Assembly (NCBI GenBank): GCA_964433755.1
Contig: CAYSSR010000001.1
Span: 1,488,001-1,552,000 of the forward strand
DNA from: JAUVXJ01 sp964433755
GTDB lineage: Bacteria > Chloroflexota > Anaerolineae > UBA7937 > B3-Chlor
DNA: 64,000 bases
Reading direction: 5' to 3'
This document shows, in pieces, positions 18,162 to 26,435 of this stretch. How positions within the stretch are numbered: position 1 is the stretch's first letter; each line of letters opens with the position of its first letter. Below the pieces are notes generated by a model, which was not told the DNA's origin, did no database searches, and worked only from the letters and a program-made list of their open reading frames with translations. The translations under genes and the position numbers were made by a program.

Positions 18162-18818
18162 TCAACCTTCAGGCAACCCCCTCCCCTTTCGTACCTCCTC
18201 GATGTAGGCGGCGGCCCGACGGGTCAGTTCATCCAGGTCACCCGAATCTATCAGCTTCTGATTGACCAAGCTGCTTCCCACACCAAGGGCAACTGCTCCC
18301 TTTCTGATGAAACCCGCTGCGGTGTCTAGATTGACGCCACCCACGGGGACGATCTGGACTTGTGGCAAGGGAGCAAGAATGGCCTTGACTAGATCGGGTC
18401 CCCCAACGCTGGCGGGGAACAGCTTGATTAGATCGGCGCCAGCTTCCCAGCCAGCTACGATCTCTGTGGGTGAGTAACACCCAGGAATGGTCGCGACGCC
18501 ATACCGGTTACAGAGCTCGATCAATCCGAGATTGAGGACGGGAGAAACGACGAAGTCAGCTCCGGCCAGGATCGCCGCTCGTGCGGTTTCCGGGTCCAGA
18601 ACGCTACCAGCTCCGAAGGCTACGTCCACGCCGTATCTCTCCTTGGCCTCGGCGATCACACCCAGCGCCCCAGGAGTGGTCATGGTCACTTCGATCACCG
18701 AAACGCCACCCTTCTGGATGGCGTCGGCTGCGGCAATCAACTGATCGGAGGATTGCGCCCGCATGATGGCGATGATGCCGGTCTCGCGAATGGTGCTGAG
18801 CACTTCCACCTTTGTCAT
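18162..18818 (-). CDS. Second KDPG/KDPGal-type aldolase
   Basis: I start at ATG 18818, 7 nt after AAGGAG, giving 218 aa; the frame continues upstream to 18902 but would overlap the next gene. The family scaffold is intact, with Glu43 in IEVTMTTPGAL and Schiff-base Lys132 in IKLFPAS. The arginine that contacts the substrate phosphate region in canonical KDPG aldolase (Arg46 in the neighbouring copy) is Thr here, so the substrate may differ, for example 2-keto-3-deoxy-6-phosphogalactonate or a related sugar acid. It pairs with the kinase gene upstream at 18874..20028. Confidence 0.85.
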   Translation of the reverse strand: MTKVEVLSTIRETGIIAIMRAQSSDQLIAAADAIQKGGVSVIEVTMTTPGALGVIAEAKERYGVDVAFGAGSVLDPETARAAILAGADFVVSPVLNLGLIELCNRYGVATIPGCYSPTEIVAGWEAGADLIKLFPASVGGPDLVKAILAPLPQVQIVPVGGVNLDTAAGFIRKGAVALGVGSSLVNQKLIDSGDLDELTRRAAAYIEEVRKGRGLPEG

Positions 18819-18873
18819 TGCTCTGCTCCTTGAGCGCGCCAGAGTGCCGTGAGAGATAAGACTGCCCGGTCGA

Positions 18874-20028
18874 CTATCGAGACGTTCTCTTTCCTCCACC
18901 AAGCACGTCGGCTTTCATCAGAGACTCGACCTCGGCTTTGTCGACAATCGGTAGGTCGAACATCAGGGTTTGCTGCAAACGGGTGGCCGCATCTCCAACC
19001 CGCACTCCCTTGGCGATCCCCTTACTCCCCAGCCCCTCGGTCAGGAGACCGTAGTAGAAGCCTGCGTTCCACGTATCTCCACCGCCAAGCCGGTCCCAGA
19101 GCGTGATCGGTCTCGGGGTAGACGAGCGGAACAGGGTGCCCTCGGCATCTATGGCGGCTGACTCCCACCGGTGCTGCTCAAAGGAGTCGGGATAGCGGAT
19201 GGTGATAGCGACAATCTCTACGCGGAACCGCTTGCGGAGACGGGTGGCGAACTCCCTGATATCGTCGTCCTCGATCGGCCCCAAGTCGCCGTCAACGACC
19301 TGCTTCGCAGAGTACCGGCCACAGTCGACATCGTACAGCTTGGCCATGTCTTCGATGGTGGTGATCAACACGTCGACATGCTCGGACACGATCGGGGTCA
19401 AGAGTTCGCGGGCCTGGCCAGCGGACCACAATGTGCTTCGGTAGTTGAAATCCATGCCTATGAGGCACTCGTCCGGCTTGTTGGCGATGGCCTCCTTGAA
19501 CGCCTGATAGCCGTAGTTACGCTCGTACTGACTGTGTGCCGCCAGCCCGAAGGTGATCCCCGAGCTGTGGAAAAGCCTGGCGTCTCTCAGCGCGGCTTTC
19601 CAATCGACCATCCCTGCATCCAGTCTGGAGGCCGCCGAGAACATACGCTGATACACCCCCTTGTTCGGCCGGGGTGTGCGACCAATCTCGTAGATGAAGC
19701 GCCCAATAGGCTCTGTCCTCGGCGCCCAGACCATGTGCTCGACGTTTACCCCTTGCTCGCGCGCAGTGTTTCTGACCGCGCGGCCGTAGGCGTTGTCGGG
19801 CACCCGAGTGATGAAGGCCGAAGGAATGCCCAGGCGGCTCAGACCAATGGCCAGCGTGTACTCACTGCCTGCCAGCGACAGATGGACCAGCCGGGTCCGT
19901 TCTGGACGTTCCATGTCTGCAGGGGTATCGCGAACCATCACCTCACCGAACGTCACAAAGGCTGGACCTCGATCTGCAAACCGGCCGAGATCGTCGCGAG
20001 TGATTTCGTGATGCTCCATCTCGTTCAC
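18874..20028 (-). CDS. PfkB-family sugar-acid kinase, second copy
   Basis: This 384-aa protein starts at GTG 20028, with GGAG 7 nt upstream. GEVMVRDTPADMERPERTR and LAGSEYTLAIGLSRLGIPSA mark a 2-keto-3-deoxygluconate-kinase-like N-terminus, and the catalytic motif is LGGGDTWNAGFYYG, with Gly-Gly-Gly-Asp in place of Gly-Ala-Gly-Asp. It is longer than the first kinase, with an acidic insertion near residue 255 (GDLGPIEDDDIREF). It probably phosphorylates the substrate of the aldolase encoded 55 nt downstream. The order kinase-aldolase here is the reverse of the first pair, so this is not a simple recent block duplication. Confidence 0.82.
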   Translation of the reverse strand: MNEMEHHEITRDDLGRFADRGPAFVTFGEVMVRDTPADMERPERTRLVHLSLAGSEYTLAIGLSRLGIPSAFITRVPDNAYGRAVRNTAREQGVNVEHMVWAPRTEPIGRFIYEIGRTPRPNKGVYQRMFSAASRLDAGMVDWKAALRDARLFHSSGITFGLAAHSQYERNYGYQAFKEAIANKPDECLIGMDFNYRSTLWSAGQARELLTPIVSEHVDVLITTIEDMAKLYDVDCGRYSAKQVVDGDLGPIEDDDIREFATRLRKRFRVEIVAITIRYPDSFEQHRWESAAIDAEGTLFRSSTPRPITLWDRLGGGDTWNAGFYYGLLTEGLGSKGIAKGVRVGDAATRLQQTLMFDLPIVDKAEVESLMKADVLGGGKRTSR

Positions 20029-20177
20029 GCTACGTCTCCACCACAGTTGGTGTCTTGGTGGCGCCTAGTGAGAGGGCCGAGCTAGCAACCATTTGCCGGC
20101 AGCCCCGACCTACACTCGACAAGGCTGAACCGGGGATCCTGTGCCCTTTGCGGATGCCTCTCACGCGCATGACAGGC

Positions 20178-21326
20178 CTAGAGGTTGCCGACGAACGAGG
20201 CGAGCCTGGTGAGTCCCTCCCGTATCTCCTCTGCAGTGGGAGCGAGGGACACCCTGACATATCCATCGACGCTGGGACCGAACGTGCGTCCCGGCGCAAC
20301 GGCAACTCTTGCTTCTCGCAGCAGCCTCTTTGAGAAGGCATAGGAGTCCAGTCCAAAAGGCGAGATGTCGACCATGGTGTAGAAGGCGCCCAGCGGCTTG
20401 ACAAAGGCCAGGCCAGCGGCCTCCAGCAGACTCACGGTCAGGTCCCGGTGCTCCTGGTACGAAGTGCGCATGTCGGTCACGCAGTCCTGAGGTCCTGCCA
20501 GAGCGGCCTCGGCCGCCTTCTGAGAGACGGACGAGGCGCAGGAGAAGAATGGTTCCTGAAGCTTGGCTATCAGTCCGGCGAGCGCCTCAGATGCTACGGC
20601 ATAGCCCACTCGCCAGCCGGTCATGGCGTAAGTCTTGGAGAGGCTGTGAACCCCGATTACCCGCCCGTCAGGATCGAATCTGCCAGGGCTAATGTGCGCG
20701 GTTTGGAAAACCAGTTGCTCGTAGACTTCGTCAGCGATGAGGTAGAGATCGTGGCGGGCAGCGAAGTCCACCAGGTCTTGAACGAGCCTGGCAGAAAAGA
20801 CGGCGCCCGCTGGATTGGAGGGACTGTTGATGATCATGACCTTGGATCTTCCGCTGACACTGTCCTCCAGCGCCTCGATCCTGGGGCAGAACCCGTCTTG
20901 TGGGGACAAGGGATACAATCTGGGCTCGGCCCGCGAACAGGTTACCATCATCTCGAAGTTAGGCCAGGCAGGGTCCGGGATGAGAACCTCGTCTCCTGGC
21001 TCTACGATGGCCATCAGGGCGGTCGCCAAGCCGCCGACGGCGCCCGTGGTCACCACTACGTTCTCCACGCTCACGTCGAGGTCGTTGACACGTTGCAGTT
21101 TGAGCGCAATCTGCTCTCGTAGAGACAGCAACCCGGCGTTGGGAGTGTACTTGGTGAACCCGCGCTCTATCGCTTCGTTCGCGGCCTCAATGATGTGGTC
21201 GGGTGTGGCAAAGCCTGGCTCCCCCACTTCAAGGTGTATCACATCGGCCATGCCCTGAGAGAGATCCATGATCTCTCTGATTCCCGAGCGCCGCATGTTT
21301 GTCACTGCACTGTTTGGCGATCGCAT
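20178..21326 (-). CDS. Class I PLP aminotransferase (aspartate aminotransferase-like)
   Basis: This 382-aa fold-type I enzyme starts at ATG 21326 after TGAGGAG. LEVGEPGFATPDHI, the NSPSNPAG loop, Asp199 in LIADEVYEQL and the PLP lysine K231 in SLSKTYAMTGWRVGY are all present. This is the 1-gamma-type sequence pattern found in aspartate, alanine and aromatic aminotransferases; the donor/acceptor pair cannot be assigned. Its start lies 10 nt from the stop of the class V aminotransferase, so the two are co-transcribed. Confidence 0.9.
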   Translation of the reverse strand: MRSPNSAVTNMRRSGIREIMDLSQGMADVIHLEVGEPGFATPDHIIEAANEAIERGFTKYTPNAGLLSLREQIALKLQRVNDLDVSVENVVVTTGAVGGLATALMAIVEPGDEVLIPDPAWPNFEMMVTCSRAEPRLYPLSPQDGFCPRIEALEDSVSGRSKVMIINSPSNPAGAVFSARLVQDLVDFAARHDLYLIADEVYEQLVFQTAHISPGRFDPDGRVIGVHSLSKTYAMTGWRVGYAVASEALAGLIAKLQEPFFSCASSVSQKAAEAALAGPQDCVTDMRTSYQEHRDLTVSLLEAAGLAFVKPLGAFYTMVDISPFGLDSYAFSKRLLREARVAVAPGRTFGPSVDGYVRVSLAPTAEEIREGLTRLASFVGNL

Positions 21327-21336
21327 CGCTCCTCAC

Positions 21337-22539
21337 TCATTCTGAGACGGCTCTGGCGAAGACCTCCCTGGCCGTCTCGAGGCCCGCTCCTGCCGGAACG
21401 TCGTACCCCAGCTTCCGCATGGTCAACTCCAAGGCTGAGATGGTGGGTAAGATGCACCTGGGGTCAGCCACAAGACCCATGTTGCCGATCCTGAACCCCG
21501 CTGCAAGTGCGATACCATGCTCCCGAAGCATGGTGCTGGCCAACTCGGTCCAATCCACCTCATGCGGGAACTCAATACAGGTGCAGACGGGGGCCGCCAC
21601 CGCCTCGTCAGCCTTCACCTTCAGCCCCATGGCGCGAATCGCTTCACGCACGGCGCGCGCGGCCAGTTCGTGCCTGGCGAAGACCTTCTCTTCCCCCTCG
21701 TCCAGAATTGCCTCCAGCGCCGCTTTGAGGCCAGCCACCAACACGTAGGAGGGTGAAGGACCATGTATGGCCTTTTGGGTAGCGTAGGAGATGTCCGTCC
21801 ATTGCCCGGACTCGTACGCCTCTCTCACGCCGTCATGGTATGCCCTCCACACCGTGAGATCCAGGCATAGAGAACTGATGGGAGTGCCTCGCCCTTGTAT
21901 GGCCCGCCAGGCCTTCTCGCTGACCGAGACAATCGCCAGACCTTGGGGTCCGTTCACGCACTTCTGAGGGCTCGTGCAGCACACATCAATGCCCCATTCG
22001 TCCACGCGCAACTGCGTGGCCCCCAGCGCAGAGACGGCGTCCACCAGGAAGACCACGTCGGGAAACTCCGTGAGCATGGCACCGATTTCAGAGATGGGAT
22101 TCATCGTCCCCATACTCGTGTCGCAATGTGCAGCGGCCACCATGACCACGTCAGGTTCCTTCAGGAGTACGTTTCTGATCTGCCCCGGAGTGACAGCCTC
22201 CCCCTCCTCGATCCTGATCTCGATGGGATCTCCTCCGGTGATGTCCACCAACTCCGTAAGCACCTGACCGTACACACCGGAATTCACAGTGATCACTTTC
22301 TGGCCTGGTTCCACGATGCTCAGGATAGCGGCCTCCTCGCCGTAGGTCGCCGAGCCTGCGATGAGCAAGACATCGTTCTCCGTATGCATCAATAGCTTGA
22401 GCATACGGATCGTCTCCAGCTCCAATTCCCAGTAGGGTGGATAGTAGATGGGCGTACCCAACTGTCGCCCGAGAGCCGCCAGACAAGCAGGGTGTAGATC
22501 CGTCTGTCCACAACTCATGTTCAGAGGACTTGAAACCAT
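21337..22539 (-). CDS. Class V aminotransferase (alanine/serine-glyoxylate type)
   Basis: This 400-aa PLP enzyme starts at ATG 22539 with CAGGGAG 7 nt before it. Asp167 in VFLVDAVSALGA and the PLP lysine K193 in TSPQKCVNGPQGLA fit the AGXT/serine-pyruvate/PucG branch, as does the N-terminal layout (in that branch a GP.x.x motif begins the protein; here it is SSPLNMSCGQTDLHP, which is atypical). It transfers an amino group to glyoxylate or pyruvate in known relatives. It is sandwiched between a flavin reductase gene (3-nt gap) and another aminotransferase. Confidence 0.87.
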   Translation of the reverse strand: MVSSPLNMSCGQTDLHPACLAALGRQLGTPIYYPPYWELELETIRMLKLLMHTENDVLLIAGSATYGEEAAILSIVEPGQKVITVNSGVYGQVLTELVDITGGDPIEIRIEEGEAVTPGQIRNVLLKEPDVVMVAAAHCDTSMGTMNPISEIGAMLTEFPDVVFLVDAVSALGATQLRVDEWGIDVCCTSPQKCVNGPQGLAIVSVSEKAWRAIQGRGTPISSLCLDLTVWRAYHDGVREAYESGQWTDISYATQKAIHGPSPSYVLVAGLKAALEAILDEGEEKVFARHELAARAVREAIRAMGLKVKADEAVAAPVCTCIEFPHEVDWTELASTMLREHGIALAAGFRIGNMGLVADPRCILPTISALELTMRKLGYDVPAGAGLETAREVFARAVSE

Positions 22540-22542
22540 GGT

Positions 22543-23055
22543 TCAACTCCCTGCCTGGTCTTGTGGCTTCAAGACAATGTCCGCGTATCCCCGCTCAAAG
22601 TATACCAGGGGGTCCCGTCTGCCCCCGTCATGGGCAGCAACGATCTCTCCCACAAAGAGGATGTGGTCGCCCACTTCGTACTCGGCCACCACCCTGCATT
22701 CCAGGTTGGCCAGGCATCCCTCGATGAGCGGCACGTTGACCTTCTCACCCCTTCGGGTCTTCAGATTGGCCCGGTCGTACTTGTCAACCTTGCGCCCAGA
22801 CACTGTGCCGCATATCTGCGAGATTTGAGCCTGGTCGCTAGCCAACACGTTGACCACGAACTCCTTGGACTTGGAGATCAACTCTCGCGTGAACCATTTG
22901 TGATGGATGAAGACAGAAACTAGAGGTGGTTTGACCGAGCAGGACACAACCCATGCAGCCGTCATCACGTTGTCCTTGCCCTCCCACGAAGAACCGATCA
23001 GAGTAACGGGCATGGGCATGCAGTCCAATGCTGTCTTTATGTCCAGCGGCTTCAT
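22543..23055 (-). CDS. Flavin reductase-like FMN-binding split-barrel protein
   Basis: This 170-aa protein of the flavin-reductase domain family has MPVTLIGSSWEGKDNVMTAA, WVVSCSVKPPLVSVFIHHKW and a C-terminal half with VAEYEVGDHILFVGEIVAAH. Relatives bind FMN, and some reduce flavin for two-component monooxygenases while others act in anaerobes as electron carriers. ATG 23055 has AGGAGA 9 nt upstream. It heads the aminotransferase pair, 3 nt before the class V gene. The nearest possible two-component partner, the HpaB-like gene at 62253..63743, is 40 kb away. Confidence 0.85.
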   Translation of the reverse strand: MKPLDIKTALDCMPMPVTLIGSSWEGKDNVMTAAWVVSCSVKPPLVSVFIHHKWFTRELISKSKEFVVNVLASDQAQISQICGTVSGRKVDKYDRANLKTRRGEKVNVPLIEGCLANLECRVVAEYEVGDHILFVGEIVAAHDGGRRDPLVYFERGYADIVLKPQDQAGS

Positions 23056-23148
23056 GATATGTGCTCTCCTGTGTGGCTGGGCGTCAGTCGCGCTGCCGGA
23101 TGCTCACCGGGCGCCTGACACCGAGTTGGACTCAATCTGTCGCCAGAA

Positions 23149-23370
23149 CTAATGCAGCGACCAACCACCGTCCATCACGAAGGTATGTCCGGTGACGGGA
23201 CTCATCGCAGGGGAGATGCAAACTGACTCCACCATCAGCGCGACCTCCTTGCGTGTGACTAGCGGGCGGAGGGGGTGTAGCTGATTGCCCTCTCCACAGA
23301 CCTGCGCAGCTCAACGTGTAGCAACCCCTCCACCTGGGTTCTGCTGGAGGCTAGATCGACATTGAGTGTG
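23149..23370 (-). pseudogene. Short-chain dehydrogenase remnant (C-terminal part, frameshifted)
   Basis: The minus strand before the stop TAG at 23149-23151 reads RPLVTRKEVALMVESVCISP, then AMSPVTGHTFVMDGGWSLH. This is the classical C-terminus of short-chain dehydrogenases (ITGQ-x-VDGG). About 40 codons upstream, in a frame shifted by one base, VEGLLHVELRRSVERAISYT continues the same fold; the shift falls in a C-rich run near 23270. The catalytic Tyr-Lys and the nucleotide-binding glycines are gone. The upper boundary is approximate. Confidence 0.7.
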
Positions 23371-23406
23371 CGTTGACTGCCTACATCCCTCGTCGCTCCC
23401 GTCTCG

Positions 23407-23880
23407 TCACTTCGCGTGGTCTCCCAGCGCATACGACTCAGCCGTCGCTCGTCGCTTGCGCTGAGCAACGGTTTGGCCCCCCGCGAGTGTCAAAGCCCCA
23501 TGGATGCAGTTGGCAACGCAGGCCGGCTCGCCATCACAGAGATCACACACAAAGGCTACACCTTTCGCGGCATTGAGATCGACAGCTCCGAAAGGACAGG
23601 CTTTGACGCACTCCCCGCAACCGACACATTCGTCCTCATTGATGCGTATCGCTGTCCCCTCGGGGTCAACGTAGGCCGCCCCGGTGGGGCATGCGTCCAC
23701 GCAAGACGGTCGAGCGCACTGTACGCACGCGACAGGAACGTTTACACCTCGGTTCACGAGCCGCACCACGCGAATCCGAGACAACGCTGGCACAAACGCC
23801 CCTTCATGAGTAAAGGAGCACGCCAGCTCACAGGCGCGACAAGCCGTGCACCGGCTGGGATCGACCACTAGCACGCTCAC
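23407..23880 (-). CDS. Four-cluster ferredoxin-like electron-transfer protein
   Basis: This 157-aa protein starts at GTG 23880, 7 nt after AGGAGG. Sixteen cysteines fall into four [4Fe-4S] groups: C11/14/17/21, C52/55/60/64, C85/88/91/95 and C112/115/121/125, the pattern of DmsB/HycB/AorB-type subunits. Such proteins pass electrons between a catalytic oxidoreductase and a carrier. The only W/Mo enzymes in the window are distant (32.6 kb and 40.2 kb), so its partner is not obvious; the iron-sulfur flavoprotein next to it is the best local candidate. A Lys/Arg-rich tail follows the last cluster. Confidence 0.88.
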   Translation of the reverse strand: MSVLVVDPSRCTACRACELACSFTHEGAFVPALSRIRVVRLVNRGVNVPVACVQCARPSCVDACPTGAAYVDPEGTAIRINEDECVGCGECVKACPFGAVDLNAAKGVAFVCDLCDGEPACVANCIHGALTLAGGQTVAQRKRRATAESYALGDHAK

Positions 23881-23927
23881 TGTCCGTCCTCCTGTCTGCC
23901 CAACATCATGTACGCTGGAGAGGCACG

Positions 23928-24650
23928 CTATGTTAGCCTCTCGAGAAAGATCTCGTAGCCACCATCCGCCTCCAGCAACTCGCGGTGGTGGTTGCCCCCT
24001 GCCTTTAGAAGGAGCGCCACCTGAGCGACTCTGCGGCCCAGGGTGCTGGCCGCCTCCACAGCGACACGGGCCTCTTCGTGCCCTTCGGCGTAGAGCTTCT
24101 TCAGACTGTCCTTACGTGCTGATGATCGAGTCCACCCCCCTGCGCCAACGTAGGACTCCCAACAGTCCCCGGACATGGGAACACAACCCATACTCAGAGC
24201 ATGATTCACCAACTCGGCGATGGCATGCTCCTGACCGGAGAAGAGATGAGCTCCCTGGGCGATGGCCCCGATGACCTTCAGATCCTTCACTATCCTGCCG
24301 TCGTAGAAGCTATCCAGGCTGTTGCCCAGGCGATCGATGAAACACTTGAGCTGCGCAGGGATAGAGTAATGGTAGACCGGTACCGAGTAGACCACTGCGT
24401 CTGCACCCACCCACAGGTTGCGGAGTTCCTGGAAGTCATCCTCGGTGCGGCAATCACCCAGTCGAGCACAGCGATTGCATGCATCACATGGAGCGATAGA
24501 CTTGCCCGCCAGAGAATAGACGGTCGTGTCCACTAGACCGCCCAGGGATTCTTCAGCCGCTCTGACCGCGTGCTCGAGCAAGAACGCGCTATTGCCGCCC
24601 TTACGCGGGCTACCGCAGATCGCCGCCAGCCTGATGCTCTCACCTGACAT
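23928..24650 (-). CDS. Iron-sulfur flavoprotein (NADPH-dependent FMN reductase-like)
   Basis: I start at ATG 24650, 8 nt after AGGAGG, giving 240 aa. ICGSPRKGGNSAFLLEHAV is the flavodoxin-like phosphate-binding loop, CDACNRCARLGDC is the compact cysteine motif of iron-sulfur flavoproteins (one [4Fe-4S] cluster), and VVYSVPVYHYSIPAQLKCFI is the second FMN-contacting loop. Known relatives in methanogens and clostridia shuttle electrons from ferredoxin. It lies 47 nt upstream of the four-cluster ferredoxin gene, which suggests a joint electron-transfer role. Confidence 0.87.
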   Translation of the reverse strand: MSGESIRLAAICGSPRKGGNSAFLLEHAVRAAEESLGGLVDTTVYSLAGKSIAPCDACNRCARLGDCRTEDDFQELRNLWVGADAVVYSVPVYHYSIPAQLKCFIDRLGNSLDSFYDGRIVKDLKVIGAIAQGAHLFSGQEHAIAELVNHALSMGCVPMSGDCWESYVGAGGWTRSSARKDSLKKLYAEGHEEARVAVEAASTLGRRVAQVALLLKAGGNHHRELLEADGGYEIFLERLT

Positions 24651-24996
24651 CAATCACACCTCCTGGTGGGCTCTCCACCACTTCAATTGAAGAGCCAATC
24701 GCCGACACAGAGACCACATCTTCGTCTCCATCGGCTACAATGAACCAAGGCTCTGTTGGACATCGGTTCAGGGATTGCCCCCACTCGTCGTCATACTCCA
24801 CACCGGCACCGCTATCACGGCATAGTAGGGTCATGATGCGAGACCTGGACTCACAAGGAAGGAGAACTTGATTCCCCGCGATGTCAACCGGACTGCGGAT
24901 GCCAGAGCACGATCGGAGGCCGGCCGCTGTTGATGCCGCCTTCGCCTGAAGAAAAGCAGGCTACAGCCCCTGACCGACTCTCAAGAGACTGCACGT
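24651..24996. other. Intergenic region with one doubtful short ORF
   Basis: A 64-codon minus-strand frame (24640..24834) could encode a small acidic protein ending ESPPGGVIDVR. It has no convincing ribosome site, overlaps the flavoprotein start, and resembles no family I know. Nothing else is seen here. Confidence 0.3.
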
Positions 24997-26136
24997 TTAT
25001 CCTCTCACGCTCATCAAATCTTCGATAGGCACATAGTCGATATCGAAGCCGAAGTAGCGCGGGCCGGCCGCACGATCGAGGCCGAACTGGGTGCGAAACA
25101 CCTCCAGCCCCTTGACGCCAACCGCTGCCACGTCGTCACCCTCTTTGATCGCTGTGTTTGTGATCCCCTCGCCGGTCTCTCTCATCGCTAGAATGACCAG
25201 GTCAGGGCTGCAAACCCACGGCTTCCCGTTCAGCCAGGAGACGTGATTCTCGTTCTTGAACCATACGTCCAGTGTCTGTCCCTTGTAGTCCCCAGTGCCC
25301 TTGACGTGGGTGGTACCGAACATGTAACCATCTCGGTCCTCCCAGTCCTTGCCGGAAACAACGCCGTCGAAAAGTCTCCAGCCACCGGTGATCTTCACTG
25401 CCTCGTCGATAGGATCATCGCCCCTTTCCCGCGCCTCGCGGATCGCTCGCCCGAGGGCCAGGGTCTTGGTTAGCGTCCCACGGACGAGTACCTCTTTCAT
25501 CTCTGCACCCCGTAAAGGTGTGCCAGACTGTGTGGTATTCCCGAAGGCTGCCACTGCCAGCATCTTCCCCAGTCGTTCCAGCATGTAGGAGTCGACTGTG
25601 TACTTGATGATCGCGATATTGCCCCATCGGTCGACGTTAGCCACCGGCCAACTGTGCTTGCCGTGGATGAAAGGTGTGCTCTGTAGTTCGTCAGGAACAG
25701 CGCGACCGGCGTAGTCCCCGTCGACCACAGGGATGCCCAAGCGCGCGCCAGTCACCAGCGGCGCCGATGAGTTCCCTCCCCCCAGCTCACAGCACACCAG
25801 GCAGCCGATCGGCTCACCCAGGTACTTGGCCAGCTCCCTGATCGCCTCTTCCATCGAGCGGTCGCCCAGCTTGTCCTCCAGCCCTAGTTGCTCGATCTCG
25901 TCCAGCGTCTCCTGGGCGACAGGGGCGATTGAGCCCATCCCGTACGGCGTCGTGGTCCAGACGTCGTCCGGTATGTCGTCTACATCCACCCACTCGAGGG
26001 TCAGCCCCTCGTCCAGAGCCGACTTGAGCAGCCGCTCACCCCATTCCGGTTCTCCGCCGCCGCCGGTGCCCATGAAGGTACAACCTGTTACGAAGTCCTC
26101 ACAGTCCCGCCCAGTCTGCAATTGCACTCTGCCCAT
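24997..26136 (-). CDS. DUF917 family protein
   Basis: I start at ATG 26136, preceded by AAGGAGAGAGA; upstream codons to 26187 are not conserved-looking. The 379-aa protein has the DUF917 hallmarks: FMGTGGGGEPEWGERLL, the ELGGGNSSAPLVTGARLG block, GIPVVDGDYAGRAVPDEL, and a C-terminal domain with SPDLVILAMRETGEGITNT. The family is linked to hydantoinase/oxoprolinase clusters, and one branch is described as S-methyl thiohydantoin desulfurase. No hydantoinase gene is in this window. It is the last gene downstream of the peptide-type importer, 299 nt after the ATPase stop, so an amino-acid- or hydantoin-related role is an inference only. Confidence 0.85.
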   Translation of the reverse strand: MGRVQLQTGRDCEDFVTGCTFMGTGGGGEPEWGERLLKSALDEGLTLEWVDVDDIPDDVWTTTPYGMGSIAPVAQETLDEIEQLGLEDKLGDRSMEEAIRELAKYLGEPIGCLVCCELGGGNSSAPLVTGARLGIPVVDGDYAGRAVPDELQSTPFIHGKHSWPVANVDRWGNIAIIKYTVDSYMLERLGKMLAVAAFGNTTQSGTPLRGAEMKEVLVRGTLTKTLALGRAIREARERGDDPIDEAVKITGGWRLFDGVVSGKDWEDRDGYMFGTTHVKGTGDYKGQTLDVWFKNENHVSWLNGKPWVCSPDLVILAMRETGEGITNTAIKEGDDVAAVGVKGLEVFRTQFGLDRAAGPRYFGFDIDYVPIEDLMSVRG

Positions 26137-26435
26137 TCTCTCTCCTTGGTTCGTCCTATCGGTTCCTGGCTGCTTCAAACAGCACACGCAGCCCTAGACC
26201 TCACTGCCGTGGCAAGGCTACGGCTTAGCCCTCTCGAGATGTGCCTTCCGAAGACTGTGGTAGCACATCCCCCTCTCCTCGCGGAAACCCTCTTGTGGCC
26301 CCATGCCCATACACCGCAAACCGACAGCCACCCTGGAAGTTGACCGCATGGGCTCCAGCAGACCACCAGAGTTCCGCTCCGGAAACGGGTGGCTTCCACG
26401 GTTCGTTGCGGGCGCCCGCCAGAGCAGGCCTGCAC

